A DNA stretch of 35,484 nt, from positions 1 to 35,484 of IMG/VR virus record IMGVR_UViG_3300008740_000456; one strand, 5' to 3'. The notes beneath the pieces are model-generated. The model searched no databases, was not told where the DNA came from, and saw nothing but the letters and a program-made list of their open reading frames with translations. The translations under genes and the position numbers were made by a program. The DNA comes from a virus. Shown here one piece after another: positions 7,595 through 14,379 of this stretch (its first letter is position 1; each line of letters opens with the position of its first letter).

Positions 7595-7834
7595 ATGTGT
7601 ATAAAGTACGACAGATATAGAGGTTGGATTAAAACACTACCTAAAAAAAGAAAAGGTAAAAGTACAGTCCAACATTGGATTCTTCCAGAAAGCATTGGTG
7701 GAATAGATGCAAAAGATAATAAAGTATGGATGACACATGAAGATCATATTACAGCCCACAAAAAACTTGTACAATGTTTTAAATCTCCTAAAAGAGATAA
7801 AATGGTAATTGCTTTAAATGAGGTATTAAATTAA
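7595..7834 (+). CDS. HNH-like endonuclease domain, small and probably degenerate
   Basis: The 79-residue product is almost only an HNH core: VQHWILPESIGGIDAKDNKV then MTHEDHITAHKKL. HNH proteins usually read HHIxPxSxGG...DNxVxLTxxEHxxAH. Here the first His of HHI is Gln while the second His, the Asn and the final H..AH are kept. A free-standing small HNH can be a homing nuclease remnant or a recruited virion protein. It begins 2 bases after the previous stop and overlaps the next start by one base, so it is built into the operon. Activity is uncertain because of the Gln. Confidence 0.65.
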   Translation: MCIKYDRYRGWIKTLPKKRKGKSTVQHWILPESIGGIDAKDNKVWMTHEDHITAHKKLVQCFKSPKRDKMVIALNEVLN

Positions 7835-8721
7835 TGTTAGACACAATTGGAGTTCCATTTATTAGTGAAATATATGAAGCGAGAATGACTCGTAATTCAA
7901 GCGACACTAAAATATTGACTTATACAGACTGCACTGAAAGATTATATCTAACTGTTCTTATTTTAGAACTATTAAGCAAATATAAAACATACAAACATTT
8001 TGCAAGAGCATATGCTAAAAATACAACAACTTATTCTAGCTATAGAAATTTTAGAATGAATGGTACTGACCTGTACAATTTTATATACTTTGTTACAGGT
8101 GACGCAAGAGCAATGAACAAATTAAAAGATCCTAAAAGTGCTATGGCAAAAAGAAAAGCTACTACATTTCCTACCATGGCTTTAAATAGATACCTATCAA
8201 AAATAGCAAGTGGAACACAAAGTACTGATACTCAATTATTTGCTAATTTAGAATCTGCTTTAAAAATCAGAAACAGCGACTATAAAGCAGTTAGAAGAGA
8301 CATATTAAATTATACTAGTTTAACTCCAACAACTCGTAAAAAAGCAGTTACTAGATTACTTCATGCCGCTAGAGCAAAATTAAGAAATAGTGATATTATA
8401 CAACATTTACAAAGATTAATTACAGATAAAAATTTAGAAACAGGGTTAGTTAAAGATAATGAACCTAAAATTAGTGTACCTGATATAGGTGTAGAAGGTA
8501 GAGATCTTGCTATGTATAGATATCTTACTGGAACTAAAAGCATAGTTCAATTAAAAAGATTTATAGAATTTGCGTTAGCAGGAAAATCTATACCTGCTAC
8601 AATAGTTGGTGCATATATTCCTGCAATTAAAATGATAGACGATATTGTTAAAGCAGGTCCAGGAACTGTAGCAATTTTAAAAGGATTGCATCAAAGAGCC
8701 TTAAAAACACGTAGAAAGTAA
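7834..8721 (+). CDS. Hypothetical phage protein
   Basis: 295 residues, basic and largely helical, with no signal peptide or membrane segment and no motif I can name. It starts on the TAATG of the HNH-like gene and ends the operon that began near 4926. A 230-base leader for the first small virion-type protein follows. Position among virion-type genes suggests a structural or assembly role, by context only. Confidence 0.6.
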   Translation: MLDTIGVPFISEIYEARMTRNSSDTKILTYTDCTERLYLTVLILELLSKYKTYKHFARAYAKNTTTYSSYRNFRMNGTDLYNFIYFVTGDARAMNKLKDPKSAMAKRKATTFPTMALNRYLSKIASGTQSTDTQLFANLESALKIRNSDYKAVRRDILNYTSLTPTTRKKAVTRLLHAARAKLRNSDIIQHLQRLITDKNLETGLVKDNEPKISVPDIGVEGRDLAMYRYLTGTKSIVQLKRFIEFALAGKSIPATIVGAYIPAIKMIDDIVKAGPGTVAILKGLHQRALKTRRK

Positions 8722-8769
8722 TATTAACACACAATTTTCAACCCATTCACACTAAATAAATGCAATACA

Positions 8770-8790
8770 CAGTCTACGGAGTGTAGACTG
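8770..8790 (+). repeat. GGAG-loop hairpin in the leader of the 8952 gene
   Basis: CAGTCTAC-GGAGT-GTAGACTG: a perfect 8-bp stem with a 5-base loop. It lies 11 bases after an ACTAAATA late-type box (8751-8758), so it would form at the very 5' end of the transcript. A hairpin with the same CTACGGAG(N)GTAG core recurs at 9767-9789. The rest of this 230-base leader (8722-8951) shows no gene; it ends with GGGAGACAACAA before the ATG. Confidence 0.6.
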
Positions 8791-8951
8791 CCAATACAGA
8801 GAAAAGAATATACAAATATTGGCTGAAAGTGATCATACAAACACATTCACATATATTGTTAATCTTTTCTTTAACAAAACGGTAATGAACTAACGTCCAA
8901 CCTGTCCGTTGAATTTTAGGGAGTTACCATTTTTTAAAAGGGAGACAACAA

Positions 8952-9296
8952 ATGGCTAAATTAGCAAGAACTAGCGGCTTCGGTGATTTTTTAACAACTG
9001 GAGGCGTAAGAAGTACAGCTAACCTAGGTGCATTTTTAATCGACGCAGGCGGAGACCTTCGTGACGAAGACGATGCGGCTAGAGAAGCAGTTGAAGTTAT
9101 CCTTGGTGAAGTACAACCGTTACTTTACAGCATTGTAAACGATAACAGTGGAAAAATGACTGTAATAGTAGACAACTCGCAAACTGACGCAACTGATTTA
9201 CAAAGACGTCTTAGAGCATTAGACACAGTAGGTCCTAATGACTATGACATATCAGGCGCAACAGTTACAGCGGCTTCTACACTAGTAGCGGCGTAA
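8952..9296 (+). CDS. Small virion-type protein 1, probably abundant
   Basis: 114 residues, acidic, no signal peptide. It starts MAKLARTSGFGDFLTTGG and ends DISGATVTAASTLVAA. GCG/GCA codons are frequent compared with the AT-rich neighbours, and there is a strong GGGAGA Shine-Dalgarno behind a long structured leader, all signs of high expression. Two further genes of the same size and C-terminal style (TVTA, VTVAATTISG) follow, each with its own leader. I read them as decoration or appendage proteins of the virion, by context. I recognise no named family. Confidence 0.65.
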   Translation: MAKLARTSGFGDFLTTGGVRSTANLGAFLIDAGGDLRDEDDAAREAVEVILGEVQPLLYSIVNDNSGKMTVIVDNSQTDATDLQRRLRALDTVGPNDYDISGATVTAASTLVAA

Positions 9297-9324
9297 TTCA
9301 CGCTAATAACTTTAATAAGGTTTT

Positions 9325-9349
9325 TGGGGTGTTCTTACTGGGCACCCCA
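9325..9349 (+). repeat. GC-rich hairpin between virion-type genes 1 and 2
   Basis: TGGGGTG pairs with CACCCCA (7 bp, 11-base loop). A U-run is before the stem, not after it, so it does not look like a standard terminator. It may stabilise the upstream mRNA 3' end or act in mRNA processing. Confidence 0.5.
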
Positions 9350-9386
9350 GAACATTGTTAAAAATTTATAAAAAAGGAGAAAACAA

Positions 9387-9731
9387 ATGGCAGTAATATC
9401 AGGAAGTAAAGACATTACAAACCCTAATGGCGTAGAATTTTTATCGAAAGATATTGATTTTTACAAAATTACAGGTGCTACAGGAATTCACACTGCTCCA
9501 GAAGGTGCATCTTCAGTTTTTCACAAAACTGTAAGAGCTATATCTGGCGAAGCGAATATCGTAGTACTTGGTATACCAGCGGCTAATGACCTAGTAGTAG
9601 GCTTAGAAGGTGGTTACGAAGGTAATGGAAGTACAGGTGCGGCGGCGACTTTAAAGGCGCTTATCGACACAGAGACTGGTGTTTCAGTTACGGTAGCGGC
9701 AACGACTATCAGTGGCGACACTTGGTCTTAA
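9387..9731 (+). CDS. Small virion-type protein 2
   Basis: 114 residues, starting MAVISGSKDITNPNG. Alternating hydrophobic and polar residues and Gly/Ala/Thr-rich turns suggest a beta-rich fold; the end is VSVTVAATTISGDTWS. It has a good AAAGGAGAAAAC Shine-Dalgarno and its own non-coding leader. Length equals the gene before it, and the SVTVAATT tail echoes its TVTAAST. No enzyme motifs. Probably a coat or fibre component, by context only. Confidence 0.6.
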   Translation: MAVISGSKDITNPNGVEFLSKDIDFYKITGATGIHTAPEGASSVFHKTVRAISGEANIVVLGIPAANDLVVGLEGGYEGNGSTGAAATLKALIDTETGVSVTVAATTISGDTWS

Positions 9732-9766
9732 TAGTTAATATAATATAATATTAATTTTTTTAACAT

Positions 9767-9789
9767 TTAATCTACGGAGCGTAGATTAA
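9767..9789 (+). repeat. GAG-loop hairpin in the leader of the 9819 gene
   Basis: TTAATCTACG-GAG-CGTAGATTAA: a perfect 10-bp stem with a 3-base loop. The top of the stem and loop (CTACGGAGCGTAG) match the hairpin at 8770-8790. It lies 29 bases before the next ATG and upstream of an AAAAGGAG Shine-Dalgarno. The repetition in two leaders suggests a common RNA-level role. Confidence 0.6.
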
Positions 9790-9818
9790 GTCATTTAAGA
9801 GAAAAAAGGAGAAAAAAA

Positions 9819-10187
9819 ATGGCGACAGTAACAAGAGTTAATCCAGCGTCAGAGGCGGTGGACTTTAACAACACAGGAAGAAACCTAGTGCATTTAGACA
9901 TTGACTTTAATGGTGCAGTTAACGGCAAATTAGGCCCAAACTCAACAGTTAAAGCAGTTCTAGAAGCAATAAGTCAAACTAATAACATAGTATTGGCTGG
10001 ACCACTTCACACTACAAACAACAATATGTCAATTGCGGTTGAAGGTGATTTTGGCGAAGACACATACGATGGTACTAATTCTGAAACTTTAGCGGCACAC
10101 TTAGAAGATGTAGTGCAGGCTTTAGGAACAGTTGATGGTATTGGTTTAGGCTCAGCAACAGTTACAGCTAAAACATACGTGCTGTAA
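9819..10187 (+). CDS. Small virion-type protein 3
   Basis: 122 residues with no signal peptide, starting MATVTRVNPASEAVDFNNTG and ending GSATVTAKTYVL. Asn/Thr/Gly rich and probably beta-structured. AAAAGGAGAAAAAA gives a strong Shine-Dalgarno. It closes the trio of small, well-translated genes and is followed by a clear terminator. Role inferred as virion surface or appendage protein. Confidence 0.6.
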   Translation: MATVTRVNPASEAVDFNNTGRNLVHLDIDFNGAVNGKLGPNSTVKAVLEAISQTNNIVLAGPLHTTNNNMSIAVEGDFGEDTYDGTNSETLAAHLEDVVQALGTVDGIGLGSATVTAKTYVL

Positions 10188-10227
10188 TTTAAAATAAGAA
10201 TTAAACTTTTTAGATTCTCAGAATTAA

Positions 10228-10257
10228 GGGTGTTCAAGAAATTGAGCACCCTTTTTT
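10228..10257 (+). terminator. Intrinsic terminator after the virion-type trio
   Basis: A 10-bp stem (GGGTGTTCAA with TTGAGCACCC, one G-U pair) capped by a GAAA tetraloop and followed directly by TTTTTT. A textbook factor-independent terminator, 40 bases after the stop at 10187. Confidence 0.88.
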
Positions 10258-10298
10258 CATCTATAATAAGTACAACTAGCTTAAGAGAAGAAAAGTGT

Positions 10299-10730
10299 AT
10301 GAGATTTAAAATTTTATCATTAGTAGACATTACAAAAACAGGGTTACACAAAAATAATAGCAAAGACGAAAAAGCTATTTCCCAAAACGCCAACTATCTA
10401 ACCTTTGAAAACTGTCTCCAATTTAGATCAAATATTGAACCTATTGACAATCCAAAATTAGAGAAAATGAATTTGGCAAATACAAATTTTGGTGAGAACT
10501 ATACTGGAGAACATAATGTATGGTCTATGGAATTTACAATGGAAGATAGAGCAGACCCTTTACCTATTAGTGAAATTATAGGTCATTTAAAAGAAGACAT
10601 AGATTTGGTCCCTATAATCAATGCATTAGACGAAACTATTAGTTTAACCAATAGTATGTTCAGAACACAAGATTTAAAAACTAATAATATAATAATAGTA
10701 GAAAAAGACGATAACCTTGGCAATAAATAG
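10299..10730 (+). CDS. Hypothetical phage protein
   Basis: 143 residues from ATG 10299 (MRFKILSLVDITKTGLHK). The frame is open further upstream to 10230, but that part lies in the terminator hairpin, and AGAGAAGAAAAG sits properly before 10299, so the shorter start is chosen. The middle (LTFENCLQFRSNIEP) and the acidic C-terminus show no enzyme motif. The style resembles proteins of marine T4-like phages whose role is unknown. An AATAAATA late-type box overlaps the 3' end (10722-10729). Confidence 0.65.
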   Translation: MRFKILSLVDITKTGLHKNNSKDEKAISQNANYLTFENCLQFRSNIEPIDNPKLEKMNLANTNFGENYTGEHNVWSMEFTMEDRADPLPISEIIGHLKEDIDLVPIINALDETISLTNSMFRTQDLKTNNIIIVEKDDNLGNK

Positions 10731-10813
10731 TAACATTAAACGAATCAAGGCACATTTTAGGCACAATCTTAGGCCCTTCCACTGGATAATAAAATAATAG
10801 GAAGAGAGAAAAA

Positions 10814-11053
10814 ATGGCAGAGTCCAAAAGTATAGAACAGAAAAATTTAGAAGCACACGTCGAGTTGTGTCACCAAAGATACGAGTCTTTGGAAAAGAGA
10901 CTTGGTGCAATAGAACAAAAAGTTGACCAAAATCAACAAGCTATTATGCATGGTAACAAGTCGATGATTAAAGTTATTATAGGTGCCACAGGGACCATAG
11001 TAGCTGGACTCCTTTCCACAATAGTAGTTCTATTATTAAAATTTCCATTATAA
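10814..11053 (+). CDS. Holin/XhlA-like small membrane protein
   Basis: 79 residues: a charged N-terminal coiled coil (about 8-45, with YESLEKRLGAIEQKVDQNQQ) followed by one C-terminal hydrophobic helix (about 52-77) and a two-residue tail. This coiled coil plus tail-anchor plan is that of XhlA-type lysis proteins and other small phage membrane proteins. GGAAGAGAG precedes the ATG. The role in lysis is inferred from architecture only. Confidence 0.55.
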   Translation: MAESKSIEQKNLEAHVELCHQRYESLEKRLGAIEQKVDQNQQAIMHGNKSMIKVIIGATGTIVAGLLSTIVVLLLKFPL

Positions 11054-11065
11054 CCCCCCACATTC

Positions 11066-11073
11066 GCTAAATA
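11066..11073 (+). promoter_or_regulatory. Late-type promoter-like octamer GCTAAATA
   Basis: GCTAAATA, followed by CG, 22 bases before the ATG at 11095. It matches the recurrent (N)(A/C)TAAATA element in front of virion-type genes in this window. Confidence 0.35.
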
Positions 11074-11094
11074 CGTTCATACAGTAGGAAAAGT

Positions 11095-11454
11095 ATGAAA
11101 ATAGTAGAAGTAGTAAGTCCATTACAGGTAGGTGAAACGTTTGTCCAGGTCTGGTCTAGAACTGGTGGCAAAATGGTACGTAGGTATCGTTGCACTGCTG
11201 GAGTACGAAAAGGAAGAATAGTATCTGATCCTAAAACTTGTACAGCTCCTAAAAGGATGTCTGGTATCATATCAATCAAAAGAGCAAAAGCTAGAAGAGG
11301 TTCTGCACTTAAAGTTAAAAGAGCAAGAACTAAAAGAGCTACATTTTCTAGACGTATAGCAAAACTAAACAGAATGGGTAATCAAACTGTTAGAGGAAGA
11401 ACATCGTTTAGAACATCTACGAGACCTAAAATTTGGAGAAGGGCATCGCTTTAG
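11095..11454 (+). CDS. Very basic, possibly nucleic-acid-binding phage protein
   Basis: 119 residues, very rich in Arg and Lys. It starts MKIVEVVSPLQVGETFVQVW, then a Cys-containing YRCTAGVRKGRIVSDPKTC stretch, then a long Arg/Lys/Ser/Thr tail. The two Cys could bind a metal, but the pattern is not complete. A DNA- or RNA-condensing or head-internal role fits the charge. I have no family name. Confidence 0.65.
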   Translation: MKIVEVVSPLQVGETFVQVWSRTGGKMVRRYRCTAGVRKGRIVSDPKTCTAPKRMSGIISIKRAKARRGSALKVKRARTKRATFSRRIAKLNRMGNQTVRGRTSFRTSTRPKIWRRASL

Positions 11455-11457
11455 ATA

Positions 11458-11835
11458 ATGAGATATAGAGAAATTAAAGAAACCGATTATATACAAAACC
11501 TAATTAAAAAAATAGGTGCAGGACAATCAACTGGAGGACCTGTTCCACAAGGTGTACTACCTAAAGGAACTATTAGATCAGCAGGCGCCTCACAATCAAC
11601 CAAAGTAATTAATAGACAAGTCGACAGGGATTTACTTAAACCAGGCAAAGTACTTCCTATACCTGTTGGCCCAAATCAAGAAACGGACATGGAAATAGAC
11701 AAAGTTGATACAGATACAGTATCATTTAAAAACCCTGATCCAAAGCCCGGAGAACCCCCTACAACCACACTTAATAAGAAGGACCTTAATCCTGTAATAA
11801 ACAACTTATTAAGAAGACAAAGAGCACAGGGATGA
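11458..11835 (+). CDS. Hypothetical phage protein, Pro/Gly rich
   Basis: 125 residues starting MRYREIKETDYIQNLIKKIG. The rest is low-complexity with many Pro, Gly, Thr and Asp, so probably extended; it ends LLRRQRAQG. The last 4 bases overlap the next gene (ATGA). No motif recognised. Confidence 0.6.
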   Translation: MRYREIKETDYIQNLIKKIGAGQSTGGPVPQGVLPKGTIRSAGASQSTKVINRQVDRDLLKPGKVLPIPVGPNQETDMEIDKVDTDTVSFKNPDPKPGEPPTTTLNKKDLNPVINNLLRRQRAQG

Positions 11836-12050
11836 AGATTAACGAATTAATATTAGACAGTTTTAAAATTTACGTCTCAAATGAAGAATATAACGTTTTG
11901 AGTAAACTTAAAGAACAGAGTCGTTTAGATCTCTTTACCGAAAGAGAACAACAGTTAATCAGAAATCTTATAAACAAAAGTGTCGTTAAAAAAATAGTAA
12001 AAGACGGACAAGTGCTTGTGGTTGGAAATGAATACAAAACATCTATCTAA
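11832..12050 (+). CDS. Small hypothetical protein, possibly winged-helix-like
   Basis: 72 residues. The core FTEREQQLIRNLINKSVVKK followed by a short VLVVGNEY strand resembles the helix-helix-wing run of small DNA-binding domains, but it is too short for a firm call. It overlaps its neighbours at both ends (4 and 23 bases), as expected for a compact phage operon. Confidence 0.55.
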   Translation: MKINELILDSFKIYVSNEEYNVLSKLKEQSRLDLFTEREQQLIRNLINKSVVKKIVKDGQVLVVGNEYKTSI

Positions 12051-12453
12051 AGAATTAAAAAAACTCATAGACAGAAACATTCATAAGGTATGCATACCTA
12101 TAAAAAATGGTAGTGGCATACGGATGAAACATTATATAATACGTGAAAACGGTTATAGTAACTTAATATACGACCTTAGGTATAATAAACAAGTTGCTAC
12201 TACATTTACTAAAACAGGAGCCATTGCAACAGCTAAAGCCCTAGTCGATAATCGTGAAGATGACATAGAACAAATAACAAATCTAGATAGAGAAATCCAA
12301 TCAAAATACAATAAATGCGTACAATTCAAAAGCACAATAGCTAATTCTGATAATGAAGTTACTGTAGATTCTGCCCATATACGTTACGATATTGCGTGGG
12401 ATGATTTGTTAAACCTAAGGGACCGCCTAGATGAGTATGTATTTGATAAATAA
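12028..12453 (+). CDS. Hypothetical phage protein
   Basis: 141 residues from ATG 12028 (MNTKHLSKELKKLIDRN); an upstream TTG in frame is less likely. Mixed alpha/beta with a helical C-terminus (IAWDDLLNLRDRLDEYVF). It overlaps the previous gene by 23 bases in another frame. No motif. A GATAAATA late-type box (12445-12452) overlaps its stop and would serve the next gene. Confidence 0.6.
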   Translation: MNTKHLSKELKKLIDRNIHKVCIPIKNGSGIRMKHYIIRENGYSNLIYDLRYNKQVATTFTKTGAIATAKALVDNREDDIEQITNLDREIQSKYNKCVQFKSTIANSDNEVTVDSAHIRYDIAWDDLLNLRDRLDEYVFDK

Positions 12454-12474
12454 ATCATATAGGGGATATTATTA

Positions 12475-13578
12475 ATGAAGATATCGCAATTTAACGCAAA
12501 AGTTACAGCAGAGCAAATGAATCAAACGTTAGCACAAATGTTTGGTGAAAGCATTGACCTTAAAAAGTTCACAATGGAGCAATTAGAGTCTGCAAAAGCA
12601 AGAACTATCAACAAAATTTCAACACTTCAAGCCCAAGAAAATTTAGCTACTAGCGAAGAGTATCAAAAACAAAGAATGTTTTTAGATGTAATAAATGCGG
12701 CAATTGAAGGCGGTATGTCTGATATCCATGTAGGTGCTCAAGAGATAGTAGGCGAGTATCAAGACGACGTGGATCATTTAGCTAAACCTAAAGCTGAAGT
12801 TATAGCAGATTTAGAGCGAAGAAAAGCAGAAGCAAAAGACTCAACTTCACAATATACACTATCTACTGCAATAGATATGGTTCAAAATGGCTTTGATGAC
12901 CAAGGAGATGCTATTCCAGACCCTAGCGATATGGCACCCGAGAACATAAATACTGATACAATGAAAGCAACAGATTTAAAAACAACAGAAGCAAAAGGCA
13001 AGGACCATGATAAAGATGGTGATGTTGACTCTAAAGATTATATGAAATCAAAAGATATAGCAATTAAAAAAGCAATGAAAAAAGAAGACGTACAAGTTAA
13101 AGAAGGCGCAGAAGAAAATGCACAATTAGTGATGGCGGCTAAAGATATGGTTGACAAAATCACAGGCTGGATGGAAGACACAGCGTCAATGCAAACAGAA
13201 TCAATGTTAGAATTAAGCGATGCAATTAGAGATGAAGTAGGCTCAGAACAATCAGAATCATTTGTTAATCAAGTTAAACCAGCATTAGAATCATTATACT
13301 CAGCACTAGAAGTTACAAGAACATCATTAACAGGAGGCGTAGCCGTCCTGACAGGCGAGACAGTTCCAGCAACAATGGGAACAGATACTCCAGACGAGCC
13401 TGTAGTAGAACCAACAGATGATATAGCAGATGTTCCAGCAGACGATTTCGGAGCGAGCGAACCTGCAACTGGTGGAGATTTACCAGCAGACAGAGGCAAA
13501 AGAGAATCAATTTTAAGAATGTCAAGAAGACTAGCAGAAACATTATCAGCAAAGTCCACAGGAAAAAAAAAGGCTTAA
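12475..13578 (+). CDS. Core/scaffold-like phage protein with Ca-binding-type loop
   Basis: 367 residues, Glu/Lys/Ala rich, largely helical (MKISQFNAKVTAEQMNQ start). Residues about 178-192 read DHDKDGDVDSKDYM, a DxDxDxxS loop like EF-hand or dockerin sites. The centre (GAEENAQLVMAAKDMVDKI) is a long helix. The C-terminus is an acidic Pro/Ala linker, then RESILRMSRRLAETLSAK. Proteins with this loop and helix plan occur in marine T4-like phages near head genes; a core, scaffold or chaperone role is inferred. The frame ends at TAA 13576 immediately after a nine-A run, while the -1 frame stays open for 108 further codons that look truly coding. The protein as read is therefore probably the short form. 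Confidence 0.75.
   Translation: MKISQFNAKVTAEQMNQTLAQMFGESIDLKKFTMEQLESAKARTINKISTLQAQENLATSEEYQKQRMFLDVINAAIEGGMSDIHVGAQEIVGEYQDDVDHLAKPKAEVIADLERRKAEAKDSTSQYTLSTAIDMVQNGFDDQGDAIPDPSDMAPENINTDTMKATDLKTTEAKGKDHDKDGDVDSKDYMKSKDIAIKKAMKKEDVQVKEGAEENAQLVMAAKDMVDKITGWMEDTASMQTESMLELSDAIRDEVGSEQSESFVNQVKPALESLYSALEVTRTSLTGGVAVLTGETVPATMGTDTPDEPVVEPTDDIADVPADDFGASEPATGGDLPADRGKRESILRMSRRLAETLSAKSTGKKKA
13563..13572 (+). promoter_or_regulatory. Slippery A-run (A AAA AAG) before the frame break
   Basis: Nine A then G. In the 0 frame the bases 13566-13572 read A AAA AAG, the classic bacterial -1 slippery heptamer (as in dnaX). A -1 slip leads into an open frame to 13898. It could also be an under-called A10 in the assembly; one extra A would restore one long gene. 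Confidence 0.6.
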
Positions 13579-13898
13579 CCGAGTCTTCCGACACTCTCCT
13601 TATCCAAACATTAAGAAATTTAATTAGTAGTGCAAATTCTAAAGGGCAAACTGCCTATTTAAATTATGATGCTCTTAATAAAATAATGCAGAATGTCGGG
13701 GGCGGTCAATATAGCTTTAATAACTTCAAAAACAGATACGATAGTGTTCCTGGCGTAAAAAACTTAACCCAAAAATTTGATAAAGATGGCATCACATTAA
13801 AAACAGATGCAAATAATTCAAATCCAGAAATAACTCAAAAAAAGAAAACGTCAGATATTAAGCAAATGGCTAAACGAGCCACTGCCAAAAGATTCTAA
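13572..13898 (+). CDS. -1 frame C-terminal extension of the core-like protein
   Basis: From the slippery site the -1 frame has no stop for 108 codons: GLTESSDTLLIQTLRNLI, then SANSKGQTAYLNYDALNKI, a domain with NNFKNRYDSVPGVKNL, and an end in AKRATAKRF. An ATG at 13686 lies inside this stretch but has no Shine-Dalgarno, and the sequence before it already reads as good protein, so the ATG is probably an internal Met. I read the unit as the C-terminal domain of the 12475 gene, reached by programmed or transcriptional slippage or split by an assembly error. An independent 70-residue ORF from 13686 is the alternative. Confidence 0.65.
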   Translation, partial: GLTESSDTLLIQTLRNLISSANSKGQTAYLNYDALNKIMQNVGGGQYSFNNFKNRYDSVPGVKNLTQKFDKDGITLKTDANNSNPEITQKKKTSDIKQMAKRATAKRF

Positions 13899-13927
13899 TT
13901 GACTTATTTTGGTTTATAATATAAAAT
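13899..13927 (+). promoter_or_regulatory. Sigma-70-type promoter before the NifU-like gene
   Basis: TTGACT (13899-13904), 17 bases, TAAAAT (13922-13927); a TATAAT at 13915 lies at a poorer spacing. The ATG is only 8 bases past the -10 box, so the transcript would be nearly leaderless. Confidence 0.5.
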
Positions 13928-13935
13928 AACAAGAC

Positions 13936-14373
13936 ATGAGTAATAGAACTAAAGAAGAAATTGTTAAAGACATCAAATTTGTACTAGAAGACAAAGTAGC
14001 TCCTTCAGTTGCCCAACATAATGGATTTATAAATTTTTTAGATTTTGATATGGAATTAGGTGTGGCAAAATTAGAATTAGCAGGTGCTTGTAGTGGTTGT
14101 GCTATGTCTAAACAAACATTACATCAAGGTGTGGAAGATATGTTAAAGCATTATGTTCCAGAGGTTCAAGCGATTATAGGAGAAGATGACCAAAAAGCAG
14201 AAGAACAAGGTTATACACCTTTTGTACCAAGAAACGAATGGCCAGAACAAACAGTATCAGAAAAAATGCAAGATGCATTAGAACCCATAGATGCTATTGA
14301 TAATCTTACCGGAACAGAACAATTAGATAAAATAGATTCTTTAACTACAGAAAATCAAAAAAATATAAAATAA
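13936..14373 (+). CDS. NifU-like (Nfu-type) Fe-S scaffold domain protein
   Basis: The first 80 residues are a NifU C-terminal-type domain: KDIKFVLEDKVAPSVAQHNG, then LAGACSGCAMSKQTL with the Fe-S-binding CxxC at C52 and C55, then GVEDMLKHYVPEV. Such domains carry a labile 4Fe-4S cluster to client enzymes. The C-terminal 65 residues are acidic and not part of the family. In this window possible Fe-S-linked clients are not obvious: the bilin reductase uses host ferredoxin and the nuclease shows no four-Cys cluster site. It is followed after 6 bases by the PD-(D/E)XK nuclease, likely in one transcript. Confidence 0.88.
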   Translation: MSNRTKEEIVKDIKFVLEDKVAPSVAQHNGFINFLDFDMELGVAKLELAGACSGCAMSKQTLHQGVEDMLKHYVPEVQAIIGEDDQKAEEQGYTPFVPRNEWPEQTVSEKMQDALEPIDAIDNLTGTEQLDKIDSLTTENQKNIK

Positions 14374-14379
14374 TTTTTA

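Noticed and set aside
9325-9349. Intrinsic terminator after the first virion-type gene
   Set aside because: The stem is good but is not followed by a U-run; kept only as a hairpin.
10230-10298. Longer N-terminus for the gene at 10299
   Set aside because: The extra codons lie within the terminator hairpin and its U-run; a good Shine-Dalgarno supports 10299.
13269-13594. Two overlapping minus-strand frames opposite the core-like protein
   Set aside because: Low-complexity antisense of an Ala/Pro/Asp-rich coding region, with no start signals; shadows.
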